Below are positions 9,514 to 19,556 of a stretch of 64,000 nucleotides of DNA, piece by piece. The notes beneath the pieces are model-generated. The model saw only the letters and a list, made by a program, of their open reading frames with translations. It was not told the origin of the DNA and ran no database searches. Position 1 is the stretch's first letter. The number at the start of each line of letters is the position of its first letter. The position numbers and the translations under genes were made by a program. This stretch comes from Paracoccaceae bacterium. GTDB lineage: Bacteria > Pseudomonadota > Alphaproteobacteria > Rhodobacterales > Rhodobacteraceae. The stretch lies in contig JANSYP010000001.1 of the NCBI GenBank assembly GCA_024742405.1, forward strand, positions 1,674,001-1,738,000, given 5' to 3'.

Positions 9514-10238
9514 GCTTTGATCGTGACCGTGCCCGTCTTGCCGCAGTGCTGGTTCTCACCGCCGGCATGGCCTTTGCGATCTCGCCCTTTCTGACAGACG
9601 GGTTCAACGGCTTTACGGCGGACCAATTCCCGATTCCGCAAGTGGACGCCCCGATCCAGCCTGCGGGCTGGGCCTTTTCGATCTGGGGTCTGATCTATGT
9701 CTGGCTGCTCATCCATGCGGTGTTCGGGATGGTCAAGCGCGATGACGACCCCGCCTGGGCGCCGATGCGCTGGCCGCTGTTCGCGAGCCTCGCCCTCGGC
9801 GCGAGTTGGATTAGTGTCGCCCAGCAAAGCCCTGTTTTGGCAACGATTCAGATCTGGCTTATGCTGATCGCTGCCCTGATCTCCCTGCATCTGAGCCCGC
9901 GCAGCGACCGCTGGACCGCGCAAGCACCGGTCGCGATCTATGCCGGTTGGCTCACAGCCGCATCTTTCGTGTCGCTTGGCCTGACGCTGGCCGGGTACGG
10001 GATTCTGCTCGATGCGGTCGGTTGGGCCGTTGTGGGTCTCATAGCACTTTCGGGCTTCGCGATCGCCTTTCAGCGCTATCTGGACCGCGCGCCCGAATAC
10101 AGCCTCACGGTGATCTGGGCACTTTGCGGCGTCGTGGCGGTCAATCTCGCCGGCCGGCCTGTGATCGCGGGTCTGGCGGTCGCGGCTATTGCTGCCCTGG
10201 CGCTGCCGCTGATCCGGCGCCGCAGCGCGATGTCCTGA
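9510..10238 (+). CDS. TspO/MBR-like (tryptophan-rich sensory) membrane protein
   Basis: A 242-residue integral membrane protein with about six hydrophobic segments. The stretch [20 protein letters not shown] resembles the PxGW-x-WxxLY region of the TspO/MBR family, although the protein is longer than the classical five-helix TspO (about 160 residues). TspO proteins bind tetrapyrroles and affect photosynthesis gene expression in Rhodobacter; whether this longer relative does so is unknown. Its ATG overlaps the serS stop by 4 bases, so it is probably translated with serS. Confidence 0.6.
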   Translation: MSFDRDRARLAAVLVLTAGMAFAISPFLTDGFNGFTADQFPIPQVDAPIQPAGWAFSIWGLIYVWLLIHAVFGMVKRDDDPAWAPMRWPLFASLALGASWISVAQQSPVLATIQIWLMLIAALISLHLSPRSDRWTAQAPVAIYAGWLTAASFVSLGLTLAGYGILLDAVGWAVVGLIALSGFAIAFQRYLDRAPEYSLTVIWALCGVVAVNLAGRPVIAGLAVAAIAALALPLIRRRSAMS

Positions 10239-10294
10239 GGCTGGTGTTTCCGGGCATGCGTGCTACCCTTTTTGCGGTTGCGAAAGGACCCCCC

Positions 10295-10690
10295 ATGCGT
10301 TCTGCGATTGTCGCCATCCTCATGCTCGCCACGCCGGCCCTGGCCGCCGACCGCCCGATGACCGGGGCGGAGTTTGATGCCTATACAAAGGGAAAGACGC
10401 TGTTTTACGGCACGAACGGGCTCGATTATGGCATCGAGGAATATCTCGATGGCCGGCGGGTCCGCTGGTCATTTCTGGGCGATGAGTGCGTCAAGGGGAT
10501 CTGGTACGAGCGCGGCGCCGACATCTGCTTTCGATATGACGGGCGGATCGAGGAGCAATGCTGGCAGTTCTTCATGGACGAGGACGGTCTGACGGCCCGG
10601 GTGGCCGGCGACACGGGCTCGCCCACGGTCTACGAGATCCGGCAAAGCCCCGAGCCCATGCAGTGCCTCGGGCCGCCCACCGGAGTCTGA
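10295..10690 (+). CDS. Small secreted protein of unknown function
   Basis: A 131-residue protein with a clear signal peptide: MRSAIVAILMLATPALAADR, with cleavage expected after ALA at about 17. The mature part has four or more cysteines (DECVKG, ICFRYD, EQCWQF, MQCLGP) that could form disulfides in the periplasm, and many aromatic residues. The family is not recognised. The upstream in-frame extension belongs to another reading frame of the TspO-like gene and was rejected; the ATG at 10295 gives the signal peptide directly. It is convergent with xseA, only 4 bases away. Confidence 0.75.
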   Translation: MRSAIVAILMLATPALAADRPMTGAEFDAYTKGKTLFYGTNGLDYGIEEYLDGRRVRWSFLGDECVKGIWYERGADICFRYDGRIEEQCWQFFMDEDGLTARVAGDTGSPTVYEIRQSPEPMQCLGPPTGV

Positions 10691-10694
10691 GCCT

Positions 10695-12245
10695 CTAGTC
10701 GTCGAAGAGCGAACCCTGGCGTGCCTGACCCGATTTGCGCCGACGCGGCGCAGATCCCGCGCTCACCGGCAGGCGGCCATCGGCAAACTCGATCTCCAGG
10801 GCAGGCTGACCTGCAGCAGCCTTGCGTGTCGTGATCACATGCGCTCCGGCACGGACCACGGCAAAGCCGCGCCGCAGGGTTTCGGTATAGCCGAGAGAAT
10901 TGCGGAGCCGGTCGACGGCCTTCATTCGCTCGCGCCGGTCTTCGAGGTAGCCGAGCGCTGCGCTTCGAAGCCGCTCTGCGAGCGGACGCAATCCCGTTTT
11001 CGCGAGAGCCAAACGTCGCGACGGCGACGCCGCGGCGAGCCGCTTGCCGATCCCGTCCAAACGCTGCTTCTCGGTCTGCAGGACGCGACGCTGCGCCACC
11101 CCGAGCCTGCCTGTCCGGTCGTTCAGCATCTCGGCCCGGCCCCCGATGCGGGCGCGCAGCATCGCCGGATTGAGACGACCTGCTGTACCCCTCAGCCCCA
11201 GCCGTCGCGACTCTGTGAACCCCCGTAGCGCACGCGGGAGTCGGTCTGCGGCGAGATCGAGCCTCTGGGTCGCCTGCGCGGTGAGTGTCAGAGGCCGCGG
11301 CAGGGCCCGCGACAGATCCCGCAGGCGCTGTCGCCGTACCGTGACCTGCTGCGCCGCAGCCCGGGTCAGCCGGGCAGCCTGTTCCGCCGTCCAGCCCAGC
11401 AGATCGCGGCGCACCGGCACGGCGATCTCGGCGGCCGCCGTCGGGGTCGGCGCGCGTCGATCGGCAGCATGGTCGATCAGCGTGGTGTCAGTTTCGTGGC
11501 CGACCGCAGAGATCAGCGGGATCGTGCTCTGGGCTGCGGCACGTACCACGGCTTCCTCGTTGAAGCCCCACAAATCCTCCAGCGAGCCGCCGCCGCGGGC
11601 GACGATCAGAACATCGGGGCGCGGGATCAGACCTCCGGGCGGCAGCGCGTTGAAGCCTCGGATCGCGCGTGTCACCTCGGGCGCGCATTTCTCGCCCTGC
11701 ACCGCGACAGGCCAGATCAGCACCCGGCGCGGAAAGCGGTCGCGCAGCCGGTGCAGAATATCGCGAATCACCGCGCCCGAAGGCGAGGTCACGACCCCCA
11801 CCACCTCGGGCAGAAAAGGCAGCGCGCGCTTGCGGTCTTCGGCAAAAAGACCCTCAGCCTCCAGCTTGCGCCGGCGCTGGTCGAGCATCGCCATCAGCGC
11901 GCCGACCCCGGCCGGGGCGAGGCTTTCGATTATGATCTGGTACTTCGATTGGCCCGGGAAAGTCGTCAGACGTCCGGTCGCGATGACCTCCATACCCTCT
12001 TCGGGCTGGGTCGGCATGCGTGCCGCCTGGCCTTTCCAGATCACGCCCGACAGCACCGCCCGATCGTCTTTCAAGTCGAGATAGACATGGCCGGAGCGCG
12101 GACGCGACACGCGCCCCAATTCCCCACGCACCCGCACGCGGGAAAATCCGGCCTCTATGGACCGCTTCACGGCGCCCGAGATCTCCGACACCGTGTATTC
12201 GGGCGCGTTGCCGCCCGGTCCGTCATCTTCGATCAGATCGTCCAT
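10695..12245 (-). CDS. xseA: Exodeoxyribonuclease VII large subunit
   Basis: Catalytic subunit of exonuclease VII, which degrades single-stranded DNA from both ends. The 516-residue protein has the N-terminal OB-fold (YTVSEISGAVKRSIE and VRVRGELGRVSRPRSGHVY), the catalytic domain with VVTSPSGAVIRDILH, ARGGGSLEDLWGFNEE and ISAVGHETDTTLIDHAADRRAPTPTAA (the family signature, given here only to identify it by position near the middle), and a long Arg-rich helical region. The C-terminus ends QGSLFDD, which resembles a sliding-clamp binding peptide. I chose the ATG at 12245 (MDDLIEDDG); a further ATG lies at 12290. Confidence 0.94.
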   Translation of the reverse strand: MDDLIEDDGPGGNAPEYTVSEISGAVKRSIEAGFSRVRVRGELGRVSRPRSGHVYLDLKDDRAVLSGVIWKGQAARMPTQPEEGMEVIATGRLTTFPGQSKYQIIIESLAPAGVGALMAMLDQRRRKLEAEGLFAEDRKRALPFLPEVVGVVTSPSGAVIRDILHRLRDRFPRRVLIWPVAVQGEKCAPEVTRAIRGFNALPPGGLIPRPDVLIVARGGGSLEDLWGFNEEAVVRAAAQSTIPLISAVGHETDTTLIDHAADRRAPTPTAAAEIAVPVRRDLLGWTAEQAARLTRAAAQQVTVRRQRLRDLSRALPRPLTLTAQATQRLDLAADRLPRALRGFTESRRLGLRGTAGRLNPAMLRARIGGRAEMLNDRTGRLGVAQRRVLQTEKQRLDGIGKRLAAASPSRRLALAKTGLRPLAERLRSAALGYLEDRRERMKAVDRLRNSLGYTETLRRGFAVVRAGAHVITTRKAAAGQPALEIEFADGRLPVSAGSAPRRRKSGQARQGSLFDD

Positions 12246-12415
12246 CAAGAGTCCGTTCCATTGTTCGCACCCACGCTGCCAGATCGGCAAACCGGACGCC
12301 AGATCCAGAAGCGCACGACGCTACCCCGAGCCGCCGTTGACCGCCCCGGGGCGCGCTCACAGGCTTGCCACCAACTCCGGCCAACGCTAGGGCGCTTGCC
12401 AGGAAAGGGACCGGC

Positions 12416-13681
12416 ATGAACATCCTCATTCTCGGCGGCGGCGGGCGCGAACACAGCATCGCCTGGGCCACCAAACAGAACCCCAAATGCGACCGGCTCA
12501 TCGTCGCCCCCGGCAATGCCGGGATCGCCCAGATCGCCTGGTGCGCCGCGCTCGATATCGAGGACGGCGCGGCCGTCGTGCAGTTCTGCATCGAAAACTC
12601 GGTCGACATGGTCATCGTGGGGCCCGAGGCGCCGCTGGCTGCGGGGGTCGCGGACGCCGTCCGCGCTGCCGGGGTGCTTTGCCTTGGTCCTTCCGCCGCG
12701 GCGGCGCGGCTGGAGGCGTCCAAAGCCTTTACCAAGGAGGTCTGCGATGCGGCGAACGTGCCGACGGCCGCCTGGGCCCGGTTCACTGAAGCCGCCCCGG
12801 CCAAGGCCCATATCCGTTCCCACGGCGCACCCATCGTGGTGAAGGCCGACGGGCTTGCCGCCGGTAAAGGGGTCGTGGTCGCCGAAACGCTGGAGCAGGC
12901 CGAAATGGCAATCGACGAGATGTTCGGCGGCGCCTTCGGGGCAGCCGGCGCCGAGGTCGTGATCGAGGAGTTCATGGCCGGCGAGGAAGCATCCTTTTTC
13001 GTGCTGTGCGACGGCGAGGACGCCCTTCCCATCGGCACGGCACAGGATCACAAGCGCATCGGTGAAGGCGATACCGGCCCGAACACCGGGGGCATGGGGG
13101 CCTACTCCCCCGCGCCGGTGCTGACCGCGGAGTTGCAGCACCAGGTCATGGAGCGCATCGTCCGCCCGACCCTGGCCGAGATGGCGCGGCGCGGCACGCC
13201 CTATTCCGGTGTGCTCTATGTCGGTCTGATGATCGAGAACGGTCAGGCCCGGCTGGTGGAATACAATGTTCGTTTCGGTGACCCGGAATGTCAGGCACTG
13301 ATGATGCGTCTGGGCGCACAGGCTTTCGACGCGATGCATGCTTGTGCCGAGGGGCGCCTGAATGACGCGCGGATCGACTGGGCCGACGACCATGCGATGA
13401 CAGTCGTGATGGCCACGCAAGGCTATCCCGGCGCCTACCAAAAGGGCAGCGCCATCGGCGGGCTCGAAACACTTCCCGAAACCAGTTGGCAGATGATGTT
13501 CCACGCCGGCACCGCAGAGGCCGCAGGCCAGACCGTCGCTTCCGGCGGCCGGGTCCTGAACGCAACCGCGCGGGCGCCGGGATTGCGCGACGCGCGCGAC
13601 GCCGCCTATGCGCTGCTGGACCAGGTCAGCTGGCCCGAAGGCACCTTTCGTCGTGATATCGGCTGGCGCGCCCTCGGGTGA
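12416..13681 (+). CDS. purD: Phosphoribosylamine-glycine ligase (GAR synthetase)
   Basis: Second step of de novo purine synthesis: joins glycine to phosphoribosylamine using ATP; cytoplasmic. The 421-residue protein begins MNILILGGGGREHSIAW, the characteristic PurD N-terminus. The ATP-grasp domain shows VKADGLAAGKGVVVA and GGMGAYSPAPVLT, followed by the metal-binding YNVRFGDPECQ. The ATG at 12416 sits 7 bases after AGGAAAGGGA, a good ribosome-binding site. It is divergent from xseA and convergent with the dehydrogenase gene 131 bases further on. Confidence 0.97.
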   Translation: MNILILGGGGREHSIAWATKQNPKCDRLIVAPGNAGIAQIAWCAALDIEDGAAVVQFCIENSVDMVIVGPEAPLAAGVADAVRAAGVLCLGPSAAAARLEASKAFTKEVCDAANVPTAAWARFTEAAPAKAHIRSHGAPIVVKADGLAAGKGVVVAETLEQAEMAIDEMFGGAFGAAGAEVVIEEFMAGEEASFFVLCDGEDALPIGTAQDHKRIGEGDTGPNTGGMGAYSPAPVLTAELQHQVMERIVRPTLAEMARRGTPYSGVLYVGLMIENGQARLVEYNVRFGDPECQALMMRLGAQAFDAMHACAEGRLNDARIDWADDHAMTVVMATQGYPGAYQKGSAIGGLETLPETSWQMMFHAGTAEAAGQTVASGGRVLNATARAPGLRDARDAAYALLDQVSWPEGTFRRDIGWRALG

Positions 13682-13812
13682 GCGCCGCTCTCACCGGCGC
13701 CGGTCACCCCAACTACGCGCATCCCGCCGCTTTCGCCGGGACGTGCGCAGGGCCCGTGCGTGTTTCAGCGGAGCGTTCTGGCCCTGCGCGCCTCTCCACG
13801 AAAGCGCTGCCG

Positions 13813-14697
13813 TCAGACCTTCTGGCCATGGAGCTTGCGAAAGCGTTGGATGAGGCTGGACGTGTCCCAGCGGCCACCCCCCATGGCCTGCACATCGCCA
13901 TAGAACTGATCGACGAGCGCCGCGACAGGCAGGCTGACCCCCATGGCCTGCGCCTGTTCCAGCGCGATGCCCAGGTCCTTGCGCATCCAGTCCACCGCAA
14001 AACCGTGCTCGAATTCATTGTCGACCATCGTGTCGGCGCGGTTGCTGAGCTGCCAGGACCCGCCCGCCCCCTGCGCGACCAAACCCGCGACCTTCTTGGC
14101 ATCGAGCCCGGATTCCATCGCAAAGAACAGCGCCTCGGAAATGCCCTGCACCAATCCCGCGATGCAGATCTGGTTGACCATCTTGGTCAGCTGACCACTT
14201 CCCACCGGCCCGAAATGGGTGATGGCCTTGGCATAGGCCTCCATCACCGAGCGCGCGCCGTCGAAATCGGCCTCGCTGCCGCCACACATGATGGCCAGTT
14301 GGCCGTTCTCGGCCCCCGCCTGCCCGCCGCTCACAGGCGCGTCGACGTAGCCCAGACTCTTTTGCGAGGCTTCGTCTGCCAGCTCGCGGCTGACGATCGC
14401 GGAGACCGTGGTGTGATCGACAAAAACAGCCCCCGCCTCCATTCCGGCCAGCGCGCCGTCCGGGCCGGTCACCACTCCGCGCAAATCGTCGTCATTGCCG
14501 ACGCAGGCCATCACGAACTGCGCGCCTAGCGCCGCCTCGCGCGGGGTCGCACCATGGGCCCCGCCATGCTCGGCGGTCCAGGCCTCGGCCTTGGCGGCGG
14601 TACGGTTGAAGACGGTGACCTCATGGCCGGCGGCGCGCAGATGCCCCGCCATGGGGTATCCCATCACCCCCAGCCCCAAGAATGCCAGTTTCGCCAT
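13813..14697 (-). CDS. NAD(P)-dependent beta-hydroxyacid dehydrogenase (3-hydroxyisobutyrate dehydrogenase family)
   Basis: A 294-residue oxidoreductase. The N-terminal Rossmann fold shows GLGVMGYPMAGHL (8-20), the substrate loop is DAPVSGGQAGAENG (119-132), and the catalytic lysine is Lys172 in GSGQLTKMVNQ. The family includes 3-hydroxyisobutyrate dehydrogenase, tartronate semialdehyde reductase and glyoxylate/succinic semialdehyde reductases, and the motifs alone do not choose among them. The ATG at 14697 gives the standard N-terminus MAKLAFLGLG. Neighbours (purD, cueR) give no pathway hint. Confidence 0.88.
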   Translation of the reverse strand: MAKLAFLGLGVMGYPMAGHLRAAGHEVTVFNRTAAKAEAWTAEHGGAHGATPREAALGAQFVMACVGNDDDLRGVVTGPDGALAGMEAGAVFVDHTTVSAIVSRELADEASQKSLGYVDAPVSGGQAGAENGQLAIMCGGSEADFDGARSVMEAYAKAITHFGPVGSGQLTKMVNQICIAGLVQGISEALFFAMESGLDAKKVAGLVAQGAGGSWQLSNRADTMVDNEFEHGFAVDWMRKDLGIALEQAQAMGVSLPVAALVDQFYGDVQAMGGGRWDTSSLIQRFRKLHGQKV

Positions 14698-14785
14698 GTC
14701 CCTCTCCTGCATTGCCCGCGGCACGCGTAAGCCGCGCCGTTTCGCAGGCACTGATAGCGCTGGCGTCCGGCGGGCACCATGGCGA

Positions 14786-15199
14786 TCAGGCCTCGGGCTG
14801 GACTCCGGCGAGATCCTGGAGGATCGGACAGTCGGGCCGGTCATCGCCCGCGCAGCTTTGAACCAGCGTATCGAGCGTCGCGCGCATGGCCGAAAGCTCT
14901 GCCATCTTCGCATCGATCCGCTCCAGATGCGCGCGCGCAATCGCCTTGACCTCCGCACTGGCGCGGCTCTGGTCGGCATAGAGCGTCAGCAGGGACCGGC
15001 AATCTTCGATGGTAAATCCAAGGCTGCGGGCACGCCCCAGAAAGGTAAGCCGGTGCAGATCCGCAGTGCGAAAGACCCGGTAGCCATTTGCGTCGCGGCG
15101 CGGCGTGATCAGCCCGATCTCTTCGTAATAGCGGATCGTCTTGGCCGGCAGATGCGCGGCGCGCGCCGCCTCGCCGATGGAGAGCGCCAGATCGCTCAT
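14786..15199 (-). CDS. cueR: Copper-responsive MerR-family regulator CueR
   Basis: A 137-residue MerR-type activator. The helix-turn-helix begins IGEAARAAHLPAKTIRYYEE, the wing follows (NGYRVF), then a dimerisation helix. The metal-binding loop has Cys116 and Cys124 in the C-x7-C arrangement used by CueR for a single Cu(I). Its start overlaps the copA stop by 4 bases, so regulator and copper pump share a transcript; family knowledge says CueR activates copA when copper rises. Confidence 0.9.
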   Translation of the reverse strand: MSDLALSIGEAARAAHLPAKTIRYYEEIGLITPRRDANGYRVFRTADLHRLTFLGRARSLGFTIEDCRSLLTLYADQSRASAEVKAIARAHLERIDAKMAELSAMRATLDTLVQSCAGDDRPDCPILQDLAGVQPEA

Positions 15200-17700
15200 T
15201 GGGCCGGCTGAACTGTCGGCGGTGCCGTAGCGTGGGGTACAGCGGATGCTTGTGGCAAATGGCTCAGACGCAGCGCATTTGTCACGACCGCAAGGCTGGA
15301 GAGCGCCATGGCGACCGCCGCCAGTGCCGGCGACAGCATCACTCCGAACACGGGCCAGAGTGCGCCAGCCGCCACCGGGATCAGCGCCACATTGTAGCCA
15401 AAGGCCCAGGCGAGGTTCTGGCGGATGTTGCGCATGGTGCGGCGGCTGGTGTCGAGCGCCTGCAGAACTGCGGAGGGATCACTGCGCATGAGCACCACAT
15501 CGGCACTTTCCATGGCGACATCCGTCCCGCCGCCCATGGCAATCCCTGTATCCGCGCTGGCGAGCGCGGGCGCATCATTGATCCCGTCGCCTACAAAGGC
15601 CACCGCGCCGTGGGCCGCGCGCAACCGAGCAACGGCGTCAGCCTTTTCCTCGGGCAGGACCCCTGCCACGACAATCGCGATGCCGAGCCGGTTCGCCACG
15701 GCGCGGGCCGCTGGCTCCGTATCGCCACTGATCAGGGCGGTCTTGATGCCTTGCGCTTGCAGACCGGCGATGGCGCCCATCGACTCCGGTCGGATCCGGT
15801 CGGCGAACCGCATCAGTCCGGCGAGCTGATCGCCATGGGCGACCAGCACCGGTGTCTCGCCGCGATCCGCGGCATCGGCCAGCGCAGCCGCCAATGGTTC
15901 GATCTCGATGCCCTCTGCGGACATCCACGCGGCCGTTCCGACCCGCAACTCTGCGCAGTCCTGCATCGCCGTCAGCCCCTGCCCGGGACGGCTCTCTATA
16001 CTCTCGGTGTCGGGCAGACGCAGGTTGCGTACCGCCGCGGCTTCGGTCACCGCACAGGCGAGCGGATGCTCCGATCCCGCCTCGGCCCCCGCTGCGGAGG
16101 CAAGCAGCCTGTCTTCGGACCAGCCCGGTGCGGCCGTTATCCCCGACAGAACGGGACGTCCCTCGGTCAGCGTGCCGGTCTTGTCGAAGGCCACGAGCCG
16201 CACGTGCTCCAGCCGCTGGAGCCCGTCGCCACCGCGAAAGAGCACGCCCAAGCGGCTCGCCCGGCCCGTGCCTGTCAGGATCGACATCGGCACGGCGAGG
16301 CCCATGGCGCAGGGGCAGGCCACGATCAGAACCGACACGGTGGCGACCAGCGCAGGCGTGATCGCAGGCGCCGGTCCGAAGGTCAGCCAGAACCCGCAGG
16401 CCAGCGCCGCCACCAACAGCACCGCCGGTACGAAGATCGCCGTGATCCGGTTGACCAAGTTCTGAACCGGCAGACGTGCGGCCTGTGCGGCCTCCACCGT
16501 GCGAATGATGCCCGCCAGCGCGGTTTCGGACCCGACCCGTTCGGCGCGTAGCGTCAGTGGCGCCGTGCCATTGATCGTGCCCGCGGCGACCGCATCTCCG
16601 GCGGATTTAGCCACCGGCAGCGGTTCTCCCGTCAGCGCGGCTTCGTCCACGGTGCCCTGCCCCTCCGTGACGACACCGTCCACGGGAACACGGTCGCCTG
16701 GCAGCAGCCGCAGCAGATCGCCGGGGATGACAGCTTCCAGCGGCACCTCGTCGACCCCATCGCCGCTCAGCCGTCGCGCGGTGGTGGGGCGCAGGCCGGC
16801 CAGTTCGCGGATCGCGGCACCGGCCCGACCTCGCGCCCGCGCCTCGAGCATGCGGCCAAGCAGGATCAGGGTCACAATGACCGCAGCGCTCTCGAAATAG
16901 GGCATGCGCGCAGCGGCCGGCAGCAGGCCGGGGGCAAAGACCACCACTGTCGAATAGGCCCATGCCGCACCGGTGCCGAGCGCAACCAACGCGTTCATAT
17001 CCGGGGCGCCGCGCAGGAGCGCCGGGAACCCATGGATGAAAAAGCGCCGCCCCGGCCCGATCAGCACCAGCGTCGTAAGCAGGAACTGCATCAGCCAGAG
17101 CGTCTGCGCGCCGAAGCTCGCCATCAGCCAGTGGTGCAGCGCGGGGATCATATGACCGCCCATCTCGGTGACAAAGACCGGCAGCGTCAACGCGGCGGCG
17201 AGGACCATATCGCGCCGCAGTGTGGCCTCTTCGCGCCGCGCGGGTGTGACCGGCGCTTCGGTCCGAGCGGTCAGCGGAGCGGTGGGATAGTCTGCCGCGC
17301 TCAGAGCCTTTGCGGCATCATCGGGGCGCAACGCACCGCGCAGCACGACCAGATCGGCCCGACCGGTCACGAGGTTGACGCTCGCCGACAGAACCCCGGG
17401 CAAACCCGTCAGGGTCGCCTCGGCCCGCGACACGCAGGAGGCACAGGTCAGTCCCGAGACGTCGAGCGCAAAGCTGTCCCGCGCCGCGGGATAACCAGCC
17501 GCGTCGAGAACCTGGGCCAGAACCTCCGGCGCGGCGCTACCCGTTACATCGGCCCGGCGCAGGGCAAGATTGACCCGCGCCTCACCGACGCCCGGCACGG
17601 AGGCCAGCGCCTGTTCGGCACGCTCGACGCAACCGGCACAGGTCAGGCCGTCGATCTCGAAGCTCAGCATTTCTGGGTCTGGGGGGCTGGTCTGTTGCAT
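15196..17700 (-). CDS. copA: Copper-exporting P1B-type ATPase
   Basis: Pumps Cu(I) out of the cytoplasm using ATP; inner membrane. The 834-residue protein has two N-terminal heavy-metal-binding domains, with CAGC at 21-24 and CASC at 86-89, then eight expected membrane segments. The actuator shows TGEPLPV, the ion channel motif is CPC in [12 protein letters not shown], the phosphorylation site is DKTGTLTEG, the nucleotide domain has SEHPLA, and the hinge has [12 protein letters not shown]. It heads a two-gene unit with cueR. The 120-base gap to the divergent truA should contain the promoter; I did not identify a CueR box with confidence. Confidence 0.95.
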   Translation of the reverse strand: MQQTSPPDPEMLSFEIDGLTCAGCVERAEQALASVPGVGEARVNLALRRADVTGSAAPEVLAQVLDAAGYPAARDSFALDVSGLTCASCVSRAEATLTGLPGVLSASVNLVTGRADLVVLRGALRPDDAAKALSAADYPTAPLTARTEAPVTPARREEATLRRDMVLAAALTLPVFVTEMGGHMIPALHHWLMASFGAQTLWLMQFLLTTLVLIGPGRRFFIHGFPALLRGAPDMNALVALGTGAAWAYSTVVVFAPGLLPAAARMPYFESAAVIVTLILLGRMLEARARGRAGAAIRELAGLRPTTARRLSGDGVDEVPLEAVIPGDLLRLLPGDRVPVDGVVTEGQGTVDEAALTGEPLPVAKSAGDAVAAGTINGTAPLTLRAERVGSETALAGIIRTVEAAQAARLPVQNLVNRITAIFVPAVLLVAALACGFWLTFGPAPAITPALVATVSVLIVACPCAMGLAVPMSILTGTGRASRLGVLFRGGDGLQRLEHVRLVAFDKTGTLTEGRPVLSGITAAPGWSEDRLLASAAGAEAGSEHPLACAVTEAAAVRNLRLPDTESIESRPGQGLTAMQDCAELRVGTAAWMSAEGIEIEPLAAALADAADRGETPVLVAHGDQLAGLMRFADRIRPESMGAIAGLQAQGIKTALISGDTEPAARAVANRLGIAIVVAGVLPEEKADAVARLRAAHGAVAFVGDGINDAPALASADTGIAMGGGTDVAMESADVVLMRSDPSAVLQALDTSRRTMRNIRQNLAWAFGYNVALIPVAAGALWPVFGVMLSPALAAVAMALSSLAVVTNALRLSHLPQASAVPHATAPPTVQPAQ

Positions 17701-17820
17701 GACGCACTACATGGGCCTTCCAGTGACGGGAAGGTCAAGTCCCCTGAACCGCCCCACCCTGCGGCAATCGGCGCCCATATGGTTGCCGGGCGCCCCCTTG
17801 CTCGCGTAACAGACGCCTCC

Positions 17821-18588
17821 ATGCCCCGCTATGCGCTCCAGATCGAATACCATGGTGCCCCCTTCGCCGGGTGGCAGCGCCAGAAGGAACAGCCCTCCGT
17901 CCAGCAGACGGTGGAAGAGGCTCTGCGTCAGCTCGATCCCAAGGCTCCCGGAATCGCAGCCGCGGGGCGCACCGATGCCGGCGTGCACGGGTTGGCGCAA
18001 GTCGCCCATTGCGACCTGTCCCGACGCTGGGATCCGTTCCGGTTGTCGGAGGCGTTGAACTGGCACCTCAAACCTGCGCCAGTGGCCGTCCTGCGGGCGG
18101 CACCGGTGGCGGACGACTGGCATGCAAGGTTTTCGGCTCTGGAGCGGCGGTATCTCTTTCGACTGATCGCCCGCCGCCCCCCCCTGACCCACGAGGCCGG
18201 CCTCGCGTGGCAGGTACCGCGCACGCTGGATTCCGACGCCATGCGCATGGGCGGTGCACATCTGATCGGGCGACATGATTTCACAACCTTCCGGTCGGTG
18301 ATCTGCCAAGCCCAGAGCCCGGTAAAAACGCTCGACGCGCTGGAGATCGAAACCCGTTCCCTGCCCCAGGGCACGGAGTATCGTTTTCATGTCCGCGCGC
18401 GCAGCTTTCTGCACAACCAGGTGCGCAGCATCATCGGCACGCTGGAACGCGTCGGCGCCGGCAGCTGGCCACCGGACCGCGTCGCCGCAGCCCTCGCCGC
18501 ACGTGACCGCGCTGCGTGCGGGCCGGTCAGCCCGCCGCACGGCTTGTACCTGGCGGGCGTCGGCTACCCGGAAGACCCGTTCGGTTAG
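17821..18588 (+). CDS. truA: tRNA pseudouridine(38-40) synthase
   Basis: Makes pseudouridine at positions 38-40 of tRNA anticodon arms. The 255-residue length is standard. The catalytic aspartate lies in [11 protein letters not shown] (about residues 47-57), and the C-terminal signature [17 protein letters not shown] is present. The ATG at 17821 gives the usual N-terminus [20 protein letters not shown]; the longer open frame upstream covers the copA start on the other strand and was rejected. It is convergent with the VPLPA-CTERM gene, and the two stop codons overlap. Confidence 0.95.
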   Translation: MPRYALQIEYHGAPFAGWQRQKEQPSVQQTVEEALRQLDPKAPGIAAAGRTDAGVHGLAQVAHCDLSRRWDPFRLSEALNWHLKPAPVAVLRAAPVADDWHARFSALERRYLFRLIARRPPLTHEAGLAWQVPRTLDSDAMRMGGAHLIGRHDFTTFRSVICQAQSPVKTLDALEIETRSLPQGTEYRFHVRARSFLHNQVRSIIGTLERVGAGSWPPDRVAAALAARDRAACGPVSPPHGLYLAGVGYPEDPFG

Positions 18589-19319
18589 GCTGCGGCTCGA
18601 CGCCGCCGGGCGCGAAGCGCTGCAAGCACGATGAGCCCACCGCCAAGCAGCGGCAGGCCGGCCGGTACCGGAACGGGCGCCGGCTGACGACCGGGAACGG
18701 GGCCGAAGACCAGGCCCGAGCGCGGCCCGTTCCGGGTGAAGAAAATGACCTCCGACAGGCTGTCCCGGGCGCGCTGGACGCGGTCGAACCGGAAGTCAGG
18801 TCCCGGCGTCACCTTTCTGGTGAACCCGCGGATAACGGCCGGAAGCCGGTTGGGGTTGAGTGTGATCGGCACGAAGAACCGAGTGAGAATGTCGATGTCG
18901 CCGCCGCCCGGTTCGTTGAACAGTATCGTCGAACGGTTGATGTCCGACAGGCGCGGTCGCGGGCTGGTGAAGTCGATCTCGTTGGGCTGGTCGAGCTCGA
19001 TCTCGATCCCGTTGGTCACGGAAAACCCCGTCCCGCTCGATGCCCCTCGGATCGTGGCCCCGCCGGTGACCCGGTCGACATAGCGCCCGGCAAACGGGCT
19101 TGCCCGCCGGTCGGGCGTCTCATCATCGACCGTGATCGTCACGAAAACCGTCTCGCCAATCAGGAAATCCGCAAAGAACGCCATGTTGCTCCGCACATTC
19201 GGCCCGGCTTTGGACACCACCTGTCCTGCATCGAACGTAAAGCTGACCACCGCGGCCTGCACCGGCGCCGCGAGCGAACAGGCCACGCCGAAAAACAATA
19301 AATATAATACTCTAACCAT
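18585..19319 (-). CDS. Secreted protein with VPLPA-type C-terminal sorting signal
   Basis: From the ATG at 19319 the protein is 244 residues, with an N-terminal signal peptide [20 protein letters not shown] ending near QAA. The body is beta-rich with no recognised domain. The C-terminus has the tripartite sorting signal: a [10 protein letters not shown] motif, a hydrophobic helix [10 protein letters not shown] and an Arg-rich tail. This matches the VPLPA-CTERM signal of Rhodobacterales, thought to direct anchoring or release by an exosortase-like system. An ATG at 19400 would add 27 residues before the signal and is less likely. No exosortase gene lies in this window. Confidence 0.78.
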   Translation of the reverse strand: MVRVLYLLFFGVACSLAAPVQAAVVSFTFDAGQVVSKAGPNVRSNMAFFADFLIGETVFVTITVDDETPDRRASPFAGRYVDRVTGGATIRGASSGTGFSVTNGIEIELDQPNEIDFTSPRPRLSDINRSTILFNEPGGGDIDILTRFFVPITLNPNRLPAVIRGFTRKVTPGPDFRFDRVQRARDSLSEVIFFTRNGPRSGLVFGPVPGRQPAPVPVPAGLPLLGGGLIVLAALRARRRRAAA

Positions 19320-19556
19320 AACAATTCCCACTATTACTTGCGATTCTTCGATAACAGGAAACATTGTAGCCGCAATGGATGCCTGTAGCATGGTGTTCAT
19401 TTTTCTGCGGCACTGTCACATGCTGGACAAAATGGCCGCCATGGGCCCTTTGATTGCCCAATTTGCCCGCATCCGCACCCGACTGCGACCCTTTGGATCG
19501 GCCGGGAAGGGCCGCAGCGGTTTGACCTCGCGACGGATCGCTGTAGGGGCGTATCC

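Noticed and set aside
15196-16551. 450-residue plus-strand frame opposite copA
   Set aside because: Shadow frame of a GC-rich gene; copA on the minus strand has every P-type ATPase motif.
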